Source: Planctomycetota bacterium (GTDB lineage: Bacteria > Planctomycetota > Phycisphaerae > Sedimentisphaerales > Anaerohalosphaeraceae). From it: DNA of 64,000 bases. Shown here one piece after another: positions 52,803 to 60,801 of this stretch. The stretch is taken from NCBI GenBank assembly GCA_029552545.1, contig JAKPDO010000051.1:1-64000 (forward strand), read 5' to 3'. The notes beneath the pieces were generated by a model, which made no database searches, was not told the origin of the DNA, and saw only the letters and a list, made by a program, of their open reading frames with translations. Position numbers and translations under genes: made by a program. Numbering within the stretch: position 1 is the stretch's first letter; the number at the start of each line of letters is the position of its first letter.

Positions 52803-52872
52803 GAAAGGTCCTGTCTTAATCCGACAAAACAGGGAATATAGGTCGAATATGGATGTATTCTATAGAACATTT

Positions 52873-55734
52873 TTACTTTACTATCCCTTCTTCGGCCAAT
52901 TTCTCCCGCAGGTATCGAGCGGTGTAGGAGTGGTTGTTTTCGACAATTTTTTCCGGAGTACCGGCGGCGATGACACGTCCGCCTTCCTCACCGCCTTCGG
53001 GGCCCAGGTCGATGATATAGTCGGCCATTTTGATCACATCCAGGTTGTGTTCAATGACGATGACAGTATTGCCCATATCGGTCAGACGCCGCAGCACGGT
53101 CATCAGGTTGTCAATGTCGGCAAAGTGCAGACCGGTGGTGGGTTCGTCGAGGATATAAAGGGTATGGCCGGTGCCGGGTTTGCCCAGCTCGGCGGCCAGC
53201 TTGACCCGCTGGGCTTCGCCGCCGGACATCGTGGTGGAGGACTGCCCGAGGGTCATGTATCCCAGCCCGACATCGCAGAGGGCCTTGATGAGCCGGAGAA
53301 TCTTGGGGAAGTTGGCAAAAAACTGCCGCGATTCATCAATCCGCATATCCAGAACATCGGCAATGTTCTTGCCTTTGTAGGTAATCTGGAGGGTTTCGGG
53401 ATTGTAGCGTTTGCCCTTGCATTCCTGACAGGTGACGTACACATCCGGCAAGAAGTGCATTTCAATCCGGCGGGTCCCCTGCCCCTGGCAGAATTCGCAG
53501 CGTCCGCCTTTGACGTTGAAGCTGAACCGGCCGGGTTTGTAGCCGCGGATGCGGGCCTCGCGGGTCATGGCGAACAGCTGGCGGATGAGGTCAAACACGC
53601 CTGTATAGGTCGCCGGGTTGCTGCGGGGTGTCCGCCCGATAGGGGTTTGGTCGATTTCGATGACCTTGTCGATATTGGCAATCCCGAGGATGTTTTTGTG
53701 TTTGCCCGGTTTTTCGCGGGAGCCGTAGAGTCGGCGCTTGAGCCCTTTCAGGAGGATTTCGGTAATCAGGGTGCTTTTGCCGGAGCCGGAGACGCCGGTA
53801 ACGCAGGTGAGCACGCCGAGCGGAAATTTGACATCGATATTTTTCAGATTGTGTTCGGCGGCTCCCCGAACTTCGATGCAGTAAGACATTTTGACTTTGT
53901 GCCGGCGCGGGGGCATTTCGATGCGTTTGGCGCCGCTGAGGTATTGGCCGGTGATGGACTGCGGGCATCGGCAGACGTCTTCCAGCGAGCCGGCGACCAC
54001 GACTTCGCCGCCGTGGCTTCCGGCGGCCGGCCCGATGTCAATGATGTAGTCGGCCTGGCGGATGACCTCTTCGTCGTGTTCGACAACCAGCACGGTGTTG
54101 CCGATGTCGCGCAGACGCTTGAGGATATTCAGGAGCCGGTCATTGTCGCGCCGGTGCAGGCCGATAGTCGGTTCATCGAGCACATAGCAGCAGCCGACCA
54201 GCCCGCTGCCTACCTGCGTGGCCAGGCGAATCCGCTGGGCCTCGCCGCCGGAGAGCGTGCGGCTGGTGCGGTCTAACGTCAGATAGCCCAACCCGACATC
54301 TATCAGGAATTGAAGCCGGGCGCGGATTTCCTTCAGGGGCTGTTCGGCGATGACGGCCTGTTCGGGATTCAGCGGCAGTTCGGCAAAAAATTTCTGGGCG
54401 GCCTGCACGGTCATTTCGGTGATTTGGCTGATGTTTTTTCCGCAGATGGTTACGGCGGAGGCCTCCGGACGCAGCCGTGTTCCTTTGCAGGCCTGACAGG
54501 GCGTTTCGGACAGGTAGCCGTGCAGGCGGGCCTTGACATATTCGCTGGTGGTGTTTTCCCAGCGTCTGCGGAGATTGGGAATGACCCCTTCGAACGCCAT
54601 TCCGTAGTGGGCCTCGTCTTCGGGGGTCGTTCCGTAAAGGAGAATCTGCCGAATCGGTGCAGGCAGATTGCCGTAGGGCTCGCTTTTGCTGATGCCGAAC
54701 TGCCGGCAGAAGCGGTTGATGAGCCGATTGTAGTAAATGTTCATCCGTTTGCCGCCCTTGCGCCAGGCCTCGACGGCGCCGTTTTCGAGCGAGACGGATT
54801 TATCCGGCACAATTAAGTCCGGGTCAAACTCGAGGATGGTTCCCAGTCCGTCGCAGGCTGGACAGGCGCCGTAGGGACTGTTGAAACTGAAGAGACGAGG
54901 GCTCAGTTCCGGCAGGGAGGCCTCGGGATGATCGGGACAGGCGAATTTTTCGCTGTAGATGACGTCGCGCCACTGGCCGTCGCCGCCGTTGTCTTTTTTC
55001 TCTTCGGGCGTCTGCACCATCACCAGGACAAGCCCATCCCCGATTTTCAGGGCGGTTTCGATGGAGTCGGCCAGCCGGATGCGGATGTTGTCTTTCAGAA
55101 TCAGCCGGTCCACGACGGCGGCAATGTCGTGTTTTTTGTTTTTGTCCAGTTTTGGGATGTTTTTGATGTCATAGATGACGCCGTCCACCCGGGCCCGGAC
55201 GAAACCGTCCCGCTGAATCTGAGCGAAGATGTCCCGGTGTTCTCCTTTTTGACCGCGGACAATCGGGGCGCAGATCTGAATGCGGGTATTTTCCGGCAGA
55301 GACAGGATGGAATCGACAATCTGGGTGGTGTGCTGCGACTGAATCGGCCGGCCGCATTTCCAGCAGTGGGGCTGTCCGATGCGGGCAAACAGCAGGCGGC
55401 AGTAGTCGTAGATTTCCGTCGTGGTTGCCACGGTCGAGCGGGGATTGCTGGAGGCGCTTCGCTGTTCGATGGCAATTGTGGGAGGCAGTCCCTCGATGTG
55501 CTCGACGTGGGGTTTCTGCATCTGTTCGAGGAACTGGCGGGCGTAGGCGCTGAGGGATTCGACGTATTTACGCTGGCCTTCTGCGTAGATGGTGTCAAAG
55601 GCCAGCGAGCTTTTTCCCGAACCGCTCAAACCGGTAATGACAACCAGTTTGTCGCGGGGAATATCGACGTTGATGTTTTTGAGATTATGTTCGGCCGCAC
55701 CGCGGATGCGGATGTATTTCTGCGAATCATTCAT
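52873..55734 (-). CDS. uvrA: Excinuclease ABC subunit A
   Basis: 953 aa from the ATG at 55734 ([20 protein letters not shown]); an in-frame ATG at 55779 would add 15 residues. It is the DNA-damage recognition ATPase of nucleotide excision repair. First Walker [10 protein letters not shown] (35-43), first zinc module with CPDH...[11 protein letters not shown] signature [13 protein letters not shown]. The second half has GVSGSGKST, zinc module CEFCQGQG...CQECKGKRY and [13 protein letters not shown]. It is divergent from endonuclease V across a shared promoter. Confidence 0.96.
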   Translation of the reverse strand: MNDSQKYIRIRGAAEHNLKNINVDIPRDKLVVITGLSGSGKSSLAFDTIYAEGQRKYVESLSAYARQFLEQMQKPHVEHIEGLPPTIAIEQRSASSNPRSTVATTTEIYDYCRLLFARIGQPHCWKCGRPIQSQHTTQIVDSILSLPENTRIQICAPIVRGQKGEHRDIFAQIQRDGFVRARVDGVIYDIKNIPKLDKNKKHDIAAVVDRLILKDNIRIRLADSIETALKIGDGLVLVMVQTPEEKKDNGGDGQWRDVIYSEKFACPDHPEASLPELSPRLFSFNSPYGACPACDGLGTILEFDPDLIVPDKSVSLENGAVEAWRKGGKRMNIYYNRLINRFCRQFGISKSEPYGNLPAPIRQILLYGTTPEDEAHYGMAFEGVIPNLRRRWENTTSEYVKARLHGYLSETPCQACKGTRLRPEASAVTICGKNISQITEMTVQAAQKFFAELPLNPEQAVIAEQPLKEIRARLQFLIDVGLGYLTLDRTSRTLSGGEAQRIRLATQVGSGLVGCCYVLDEPTIGLHRRDNDRLLNILKRLRDIGNTVLVVEHDEEVIRQADYIIDIGPAAGSHGGEVVVAGSLEDVCRCPQSITGQYLSGAKRIEMPPRRHKVKMSYCIEVRGAAEHNLKNIDVKFPLGVLTCVTGVSGSGKSTLITEILLKGLKRRLYGSREKPGKHKNILGIANIDKVIEIDQTPIGRTPRSNPATYTGVFDLIRQLFAMTREARIRGYKPGRFSFNVKGGRCEFCQGQGTRRIEMHFLPDVYVTCQECKGKRYNPETLQITYKGKNIADVLDMRIDESRQFFANFPKILRLIKALCDVGLGYMTLGQSSTTMSGGEAQRVKLAAELGKPGTGHTLYILDEPTTGLHFADIDNLMTVLRRLTDMGNTVIVIEHNLDVIKMADYIIDLGPEGGEEGGRVIAAGTPEKIVENNHSYTARYLREKLAEEGIVK

Positions 55735-55804
55735 CGCTGTCAAACTCGCTTCTTGAGGTTTCTGCTCTCTTATCTCCATTTAAAGAGAATACGCCAAACT
55801 TACC

Positions 55805-55834
55805 ATTGTACCGGAAAAGTCGGGCGTGTACAAT
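55805..55834. promoter_or_regulatory. Symmetric bidirectional promoter of uvrA and nfi
   Basis: ATTGTAC (55805-55811) and GTACAAT (55828-55834) are inverted repeats. On the plus strand they give TTGTAC-17-TACAAT toward nfi, and on the minus strand the identical TTGTAC-17-TACAAT toward uvrA. Each hexamer is -35 for one gene and -10 for the other. Confidence 0.65.
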
Positions 55835-55869
55835 AGCCGGTCGGGTTTTTTGCAGGATGCGATAACGCT

Positions 55870-56544
55870 GTGCAAATCAAACACTTACATTCATGGCAGG
55901 TGAGCCCGAAAGAGGCGGCATCGATTCAGAGCCGGCTGGCCGGCCTTGTTCAGTTTTGTCCGCTTCCAAAACGCATTCAGACGGCGGCCGGTCTGGATTG
56001 CGCCTTCAGCGGGGATGGGCTGCAGATGGCGGCGGTGATTGTAGTGCTGTCGTTTCCGCAGCTGGAGATGCTGGAGGTTGTGCAGGCCCGGGACAAGGTG
56101 CGGTTTCCGTATGTGCCGGGTCTTCTTTCGTTTCGCGAAGCGCCGGTCTGTCTGAAGGCTGCCGAGAAACTCAAAATCCGGCCTGATGTGTTTCTCATCG
56201 ATGGACAGGGTATTGCTCATCCCCGACGGCTGGGGCTGGCTTCGCATCTGGGCCTGTGTCTGGATGCTCCGGCAATCGGGTGTGCCAAAAGCCGTCTGTG
56301 CGGGGTGTATGAGGAACCCCAAACAGAAAAGGGCAGCTGGAGCCCTCTCTGGGTGGATGGTCAGCCGGCGGGGGCTGTGGTGCGAACCCGCAGGGGCGTA
56401 AAACCTCTGTTTGTCTCCGTCGGGCATCGGGCGGTTCTGGAGGAGGCGGTTGACTTTGTGCTGGCCTGCTGCCGGCGGTACCGCCTGCCGGAGCCGACTC
56501 GCCTGGCCCACCAGCAAGTGAGTCTGCTGAAGAGACAGCTTTAA
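55870..56544 (+). CDS. nfi: Endonuclease V (deoxyinosine repair)
   Basis: 224 aa starting at GTG 55870. It cleaves DNA near deoxyinosine and other deaminated bases. Motifs: TAAGLDCAF (D43), FPYVPGLLSFREAP (wedge PYVPG, E91) and LIDGQGIAHPRRLGLASHLG (D112), then GCAKSRLCG. The acidic triad matches the family. The start lies ~30 bases after the predicted transcription start. Divergent from uvrA, so two DNA repair genes share one control region. Confidence 0.94.
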   Translation: MQIKHLHSWQVSPKEAASIQSRLAGLVQFCPLPKRIQTAAGLDCAFSGDGLQMAAVIVVLSFPQLEMLEVVQARDKVRFPYVPGLLSFREAPVCLKAAEKLKIRPDVFLIDGQGIAHPRRLGLASHLGLCLDAPAIGCAKSRLCGVYEEPQTEKGSWSPLWVDGQPAGAVVRTRRGVKPLFVSVGHRAVLEEAVDFVLACCRRYRLPEPTRLAHQQVSLLKRQL

Positions 56545-56634
56545 ATCAGCATCCAGTTTCCAGCGGCCAGTATCCAGTCATCAGTTATCAGTGAGCAGGT
56601 AAATTCATTTGCTTTCCTTCTTCACTTTTTTTCA

Positions 56635-56663
56635 AATCTGTGAAATCTGCGTAATCTGTGGTT
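56635..56663 (+). repeat. 29-bp dispersed intergenic repeat, copy 3
   Basis: Same three AATCTG-type units as the 24292 copy, with one base changed (C to T in the second unit). Confidence 0.75.
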
Positions 56664-57064
56664 AATTGTTTCGGATTTCGAGATTCGGATTTCGGTTGTT
56701 CCCGTCTGCTGGATTCCCGCCTTCCTCCTTCGCCAAGGCTTCGGAGGACAAGCCGCGGGAATGACAGCGAATGCGGGAATGACAGGGCAACGGGAATGAC
56801 GGGGGATGCGCGAAGGACAAGGGCCTGTGCGAGAAGGGACGGAAACCTGTGCACGAAGGACAAGGGCCTGACGTGGGAATTAGCCCCGAGCACAAGGGTC
56901 GCAAGGGCTGGTGAGAAAAATAGCCCCGGGCGATAAGCCCGGGGGAGAGAGGATAGGGGGTTCGTTCTCTTTTTTCCCCGCCCTTGCGGGCGGGGCTATC
57001 TTCCAGCGGCCAGTGTCCAGTTATCGCAGTTATCCTGTAAATTCGTGACTAAATATTTTAAAAA

Positions 57065-57077
57065 GTTTCTCAGAAAC
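57065..57077. promoter_or_regulatory. 13-bp palindrome upstream of PL11 gene
   Basis: GTTTCTCAGAAAC has perfect 6-bp arms around one base, an operator-like site 77 bases before the ATG. Confidence 0.35.
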
Positions 57078-57102
57078 GGGGTTTTTCTGCAATACACATA
57101 CA

Positions 57103-57120
57103 GGACAAAGAGTTTTGTCC
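57103..57120. promoter_or_regulatory. Inverted repeat in the PL11 leader
   Basis: GGACAAA-GAGT-TTTGTCC has perfect 7-bp arms and a 4-base centre. It lies 33 bases before the ATG at 57154 and could act as operator or RNA hairpin. Confidence 0.4.
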
Positions 57121-57153
57121 TTCAGAGAGTCCCTTTTTGAGAGGCGAAAACGG

Positions 57154-58905
57154 ATGAACCGAAGAGGATATCTGGGGATTATTGTTTTTCTTTGCGGTTC
57201 GCTGGTTCCGGCGGCCCGGCAGCCCGCGGAGAATTTGGACAGAGGATTGATTGCCGTGGTTCAGTCTCCTTCGCGGGTCTATTTGGGCTGGCGGCTGCTG
57301 AAAACGGACCCGGCGGACATCGGCTTTCATCTTTATCGGATTACCGACGGCGGCGAGCCCGTCAAGCTCAATTCCGAACCGATGACGAGTTCCACAAATT
57401 TTGCGGATGAATCCGCCCCGCTCGATAAGCCCAACCGCTGGCGGCTGACGATGGTTCTCGGCGGGGAAGAAAAAGAGGCGGCGACGGTTGACCTGCCGGC
57501 CAATCCTTCCGTGCGTTCCTATATCTCCATTCCGTTTCAGGGCAATTATGTCTGCAGCAAAGTTGCTATAGCCGACCTGAACGGCGACAGACGATATGAT
57601 TTTGTCATCAAGCAGCCGCAGCAGACAACCGACCCGGGGGTCTGGCAGAAAAGCACCGATACGTTCAAGGTCGAGGCCTACCTTCACGACGGCACGTTTC
57701 TGTGGCGCAAGGACCTCGGGTGGAATATTGAACAGGGGGTCTGGTGGTCGCCGATGGTGGTCTTTGATTTTGACGGAGACGGCCGGGCGGAGGCGGCCCT
57801 TAAGACCGCCCCGACCGATGTCGATTACCGCAACCCCGACGGCCATCCCTATCCGGGCCGCGTGATGTCCGGGCCGGAGTATGTATCGCTTCTGGATGGG
57901 ATGACCGGCCGGGAGCTGGACCGGGCTGACTGGCCCGCCCGCGGACGTGTGGAGGACTGGGGTGATGAGAAAAACAACCGCGCCTCCCGGCATCTGCTCG
58001 GGGCGGCCTATCTGGACGGAGTTCGTCCGAGTCTGATTGTTCTGCGCGGCACCTATACGCGAATGCGGGTGGATGCCTACAATGTGGCCGACCGCAAACT
58101 GCAGAAGGTCTGGAGCTGGGACGGCGATGCGGAGGTGCCGCCGGTGCGCGGGCAGGGCATGCACGGGATGCATGCGGCGGATGTGGACGGCGACGGACGG
58201 GATGAAATCATTCTGGGAGCGGCCGTGCTCGATGACAACGGCAAAATCCTCTGGAATACCGGCCTGGGGCATCCGGACGGCTGCTATGTGACGGATATTT
58301 ATCCGCAGCGGCCCGGGCTGGAAATCCTTTACGGGATCGAGCCGCCGCAGGAGAAAAACGGCATTTGCATCGTGGATGCCAAAACTGGCGAGATTCTCTG
58401 GGGCTGTGAGCATCCGACGGCGCACGTCCACAGCCAGGGCCTGTTCGGTGAGTTTGACCCGGACAATCCCGGATACGAGTTTTATACCGGCGAAAAGGAC
58501 CGCTCCCGACACTGGACGTACAGTGTGGACGGACGTCTGCTTTCGGAGGAATCGATGAGCACCCTGGCGCCGACGCCGCTGTATTGGCTGGATGGGCCCC
58601 TGAAGATGATTGCCGAGCAGGGACAAATCCGCCGATATAAAGGCGAAGCGGTGGGCCGTTACGAAGGGCGCATTTTGGCTGTGGCGGATATTCTGGGTGA
58701 CTGGCGGGAGGAATTGATTACAACCGTGCCGGGTGAACTGCGGATTTATACAACGATGCATCTGTCCCGGCAGCGCCGGATATCGCTGATGCAGGATGCG
58801 ATTTATCGGCTGGATGTCGCGATGGTTTCGATGGGTTATTTTTATCCGCCGCAGCGGAGCGAGTATTTTGCACTGGATGTCCCGCCGGCGGTTCAGAAAC
58901 CCTGA
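57154..58905 (+). CDS. Rhamnogalacturonan lyase, PL11 family
   Basis: 583 aa from the ATG at 57154, GAGAGG ~8 bases upstream. Signal peptide ~1-20. An N-terminal fibronectin-like module (ENLDRGLIAV...RVYLGWRLL) is followed by an eight-blade propeller with calcium-binding DxDGDG loops (FDFDGDGRAE, ADVDGDGRDE, ADLNGDRRYD). HAADVDGDG and GDWREEL are PL11 segments. It cleaves the rhamnose-galacturonic acid backbone of pectin by beta-elimination, outside the cell. The second PL11 gene starts 14 bases after its stop. Confidence 0.92.
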   Translation: MNRRGYLGIIVFLCGSLVPAARQPAENLDRGLIAVVQSPSRVYLGWRLLKTDPADIGFHLYRITDGGEPVKLNSEPMTSSTNFADESAPLDKPNRWRLTMVLGGEEKEAATVDLPANPSVRSYISIPFQGNYVCSKVAIADLNGDRRYDFVIKQPQQTTDPGVWQKSTDTFKVEAYLHDGTFLWRKDLGWNIEQGVWWSPMVVFDFDGDGRAEAALKTAPTDVDYRNPDGHPYPGRVMSGPEYVSLLDGMTGRELDRADWPARGRVEDWGDEKNNRASRHLLGAAYLDGVRPSLIVLRGTYTRMRVDAYNVADRKLQKVWSWDGDAEVPPVRGQGMHGMHAADVDGDGRDEIILGAAVLDDNGKILWNTGLGHPDGCYVTDIYPQRPGLEILYGIEPPQEKNGICIVDAKTGEILWGCEHPTAHVHSQGLFGEFDPDNPGYEFYTGEKDRSRHWTYSVDGRLLSEESMSTLAPTPLYWLDGPLKMIAEQGQIRRYKGEAVGRYEGRILAVADILGDWREELITTVPGELRIYTTMHLSRQRRISLMQDAIYRLDVAMVSMGYFYPPQRSEYFALDVPPAVQKP

Positions 58906-58919
58906 ATTGGGGGATGTGT

Positions 58920-60767
58920 ATGAGTTTTCGCTGGATATGCGTGTGGATTTTGCTGACGGGGGCGGGCTTGTTTGCTGCCCCATACCAACGGCAGATGGAA
59001 GCGCCTGACCGGGGGCTGGTCGCCCTTGTGGACAAGCCCGGCCGGGTCTTTCTGAGCTGGAGGATTCTGGGGACCGAGCCGGAGTCGATTGCCTTTGATG
59101 TGTATCGGCAGACGGAAGACGGCGAGCCGGTTCGGCTGAATGAAAAGCCCCTGACCGGCGGAACATGGTTTTCGGATGAGACGGCGGATTTGACGCGGAC
59201 GAACCGCTATTTTGTGCGGGCGGTTCCGGACGAGCGGCAGGGCCCTCCGTGCCGTGTCGCGGAAGTGAAGGCCAATCCGCCGGTGCGGCCGTATCTGTCA
59301 ATTCCGCTGCAAACCCTGCCGCAGCATCGTCCTTCAGATGCGGCGGTTGGGGATTTGGACGGCGACGGACGCTATGAAATCGTCCTCAAGCAAGAGATGC
59401 GTCCGCGGGATAATGCGCACAACGGGCTTACCGGCCAGACCAAACTGGAGGCGTATGACCTGGACGGGCGGTTTCTGTGGCGGATTGATTTGGGAAAAAA
59501 TATCCGAGAAGGAGCTCACTATACGCCGTTTCTTGTCTATGATTTGGATGGGGACGGTCGGGCGGAGGTTGCCGTGCGCACATCTGACGGCACGGTGGAC
59601 GGCACCGGCAAGGTCATCGGCGACCCGAATGCTGACTGGCGCGAGGAGAACGGACGAATCCTCCGCGGTCCGGACTATCTGACAATTTTTGACGGGCGCA
59701 CCAGTGCCGAACAGGTGACGGTCCCCTATATCCCGCCGCGCGGAAATGTGCGGGACTGGGGCGATGCAACCGGCAACCGCTCGGACCGCTTTCTGGCCTG
59801 TGTCGCCTATCTGGACGGGGAGCGTCCTTCGCTGGTGATGTGCCGGGGCTATTATACGCGGACGGTGCTGGCGGCCTGGAACTGGCGGGATGGGAAGCTG
59901 ACGAATCTGTGGGTTTTTGACAGTGATGCGGGCCCGGAGAGCAATCGGGCGTACCGCGGACAGGGCAATCACAATCTGGCTGTCGGGGATGTGGACGGCG
60001 ACGGCAAAGACGAAATCCTCTACGGGGCCTGTGCGATCGACCACGACGGCAGGGGCCTGTATTCCACCGGTTTGGGGCACGGGGATGCGATGCATCTGGC
60101 GGAGATTGACCCGGACCGGCCGGGGCTGGAAATCTTTGCCATCCATGAAAACCCGCGTCATCCGAACGGAGCCAATCTGCGCGATGCGGCGACCGGAAAG
60201 GTCCTTTGGGGGCTGGATTCGAAAGATGCGGTGCGGGGAGTCGCAATGGATATTGACCCGCGGCATCGGGGATATGAATGCTGGGCCTTCGGCAGCGGTC
60301 TGCAGGGCTTGTACAGCTGCAAAGGCCAAAAGATTGCCGAGCGGTCGCCGCGCTCCTGCAATCTGGGGATTTGGTGGGACGGCGACCTGCTGCGGGAGCT
60401 GCTCAACGGAACGCGCATTACGAAATGGGATTTCGAAAATCTGACGGAAACGATTCTGCTGGACGGCTGGGATTCTGACTGTGTCCGCGTAAACGGCTCC
60501 AAATCCACCCCTTCTTTTTACGGGGATATCCTGGGTGACTGGCGGGAGGAGGTCATTTGGCCGACGCTGGACGGCAAAGAGCTTCGCATTTTTGTTTCGA
60601 CGCATCCGACGGAGCATCGGTTTTATACCCTGATGCACGACCCGATTTATCGGCTCAGCGCCGCCTGGCAGAATGTCGGCTACAACCAGCCGACGCAGGT
60701 GAGTTTTACTCTGGGCGAGGGGATGTCCGCTCCGCCCCGGCCCCCAATAAAAACCCCCAGGCCCTGA
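58920..60767 (+). CDS. Rhamnogalacturonan lyase, PL11 family (second copy)
   Basis: 615 aa from the ATG at 58920, GGGGG 6-7 bases upstream; ATG 58914 is too close to that site. Signal peptide ~1-20. Same architecture as the upstream paralogue: APDRGLVALV...RVFLSWRIL, calcium loops GDLDGDGRYE, YDLDGDGRAE and GDVDGDGKDE, and GDWREEVIWP. The overall divergence suggests a different mode, perhaps endo versus exo. The stop codon lies in the loop of a terminator hairpin that serves the opposite strand. Confidence 0.93.
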   Translation: MSFRWICVWILLTGAGLFAAPYQRQMEAPDRGLVALVDKPGRVFLSWRILGTEPESIAFDVYRQTEDGEPVRLNEKPLTGGTWFSDETADLTRTNRYFVRAVPDERQGPPCRVAEVKANPPVRPYLSIPLQTLPQHRPSDAAVGDLDGDGRYEIVLKQEMRPRDNAHNGLTGQTKLEAYDLDGRFLWRIDLGKNIREGAHYTPFLVYDLDGDGRAEVAVRTSDGTVDGTGKVIGDPNADWREENGRILRGPDYLTIFDGRTSAEQVTVPYIPPRGNVRDWGDATGNRSDRFLACVAYLDGERPSLVMCRGYYTRTVLAAWNWRDGKLTNLWVFDSDAGPESNRAYRGQGNHNLAVGDVDGDGKDEILYGACAIDHDGRGLYSTGLGHGDAMHLAEIDPDRPGLEIFAIHENPRHPNGANLRDAATGKVLWGLDSKDAVRGVAMDIDPRHRGYECWAFGSGLQGLYSCKGQKIAERSPRSCNLGIWWDGDLLRELLNGTRITKWDFENLTETILLDGWDSDCVRVNGSKSTPSFYGDILGDWREEVIWPTLDGKELRIFVSTHPTEHRFYTLMHDPIYRLSAAWQNVGYNQPTQVSFTLGEGMSAPPRPPIKTPRP

Positions 60768-60779
60768 AAGGCCCGGGGG
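60746..60779 (-). terminator. Rho-independent terminator of the E1 operon
   Basis: CCCCC-A-GGCC (60754-60763) pairs with GGCC-C-GGGGG (60770-60779) around CTGAAA. On the minus strand TTTTTATT follows. It overlaps the 3' end of the convergent PL11 gene. Confidence 0.7.
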
Positions 60780-60801
60780 CGGAGGGGTATTGTTTCGTCC
60801 G

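Larger units (their letters stand above)
56545..57153. other. Repeat-rich intergenic mosaic
   Basis: No credible gene in 609 bases. In order it holds CCAGT/ATCAGT short repeats (56555-56600), a 29-bp AATCTG repeat copy (56635-56663), several GGGAATGACRG units (56757-56800), two GAAGGACAAGGGCCTG units (~56811 and ~56854), two 8-bp hairpins (56924-56944 and 56976-56995) inside a TAGCCCCG/CGGGGCTA inverted repeat, another CCAGT block and two palindromes before the PL11 gene. Confidence 0.6.

Noticed and set aside
56588-56936. Short frames in the nfi-PL11 gap
   Set aside because: They translate repeat units (GGGAATGACRG, GAAGGACAAGG) and have low-complexity Arg/Ser-rich products.
56924-56995. 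GC-rich hairpins as transcription terminators
   Set aside because: Both stems are perfect, but no T-tract follows on either strand; the T-run lies on the wrong side.
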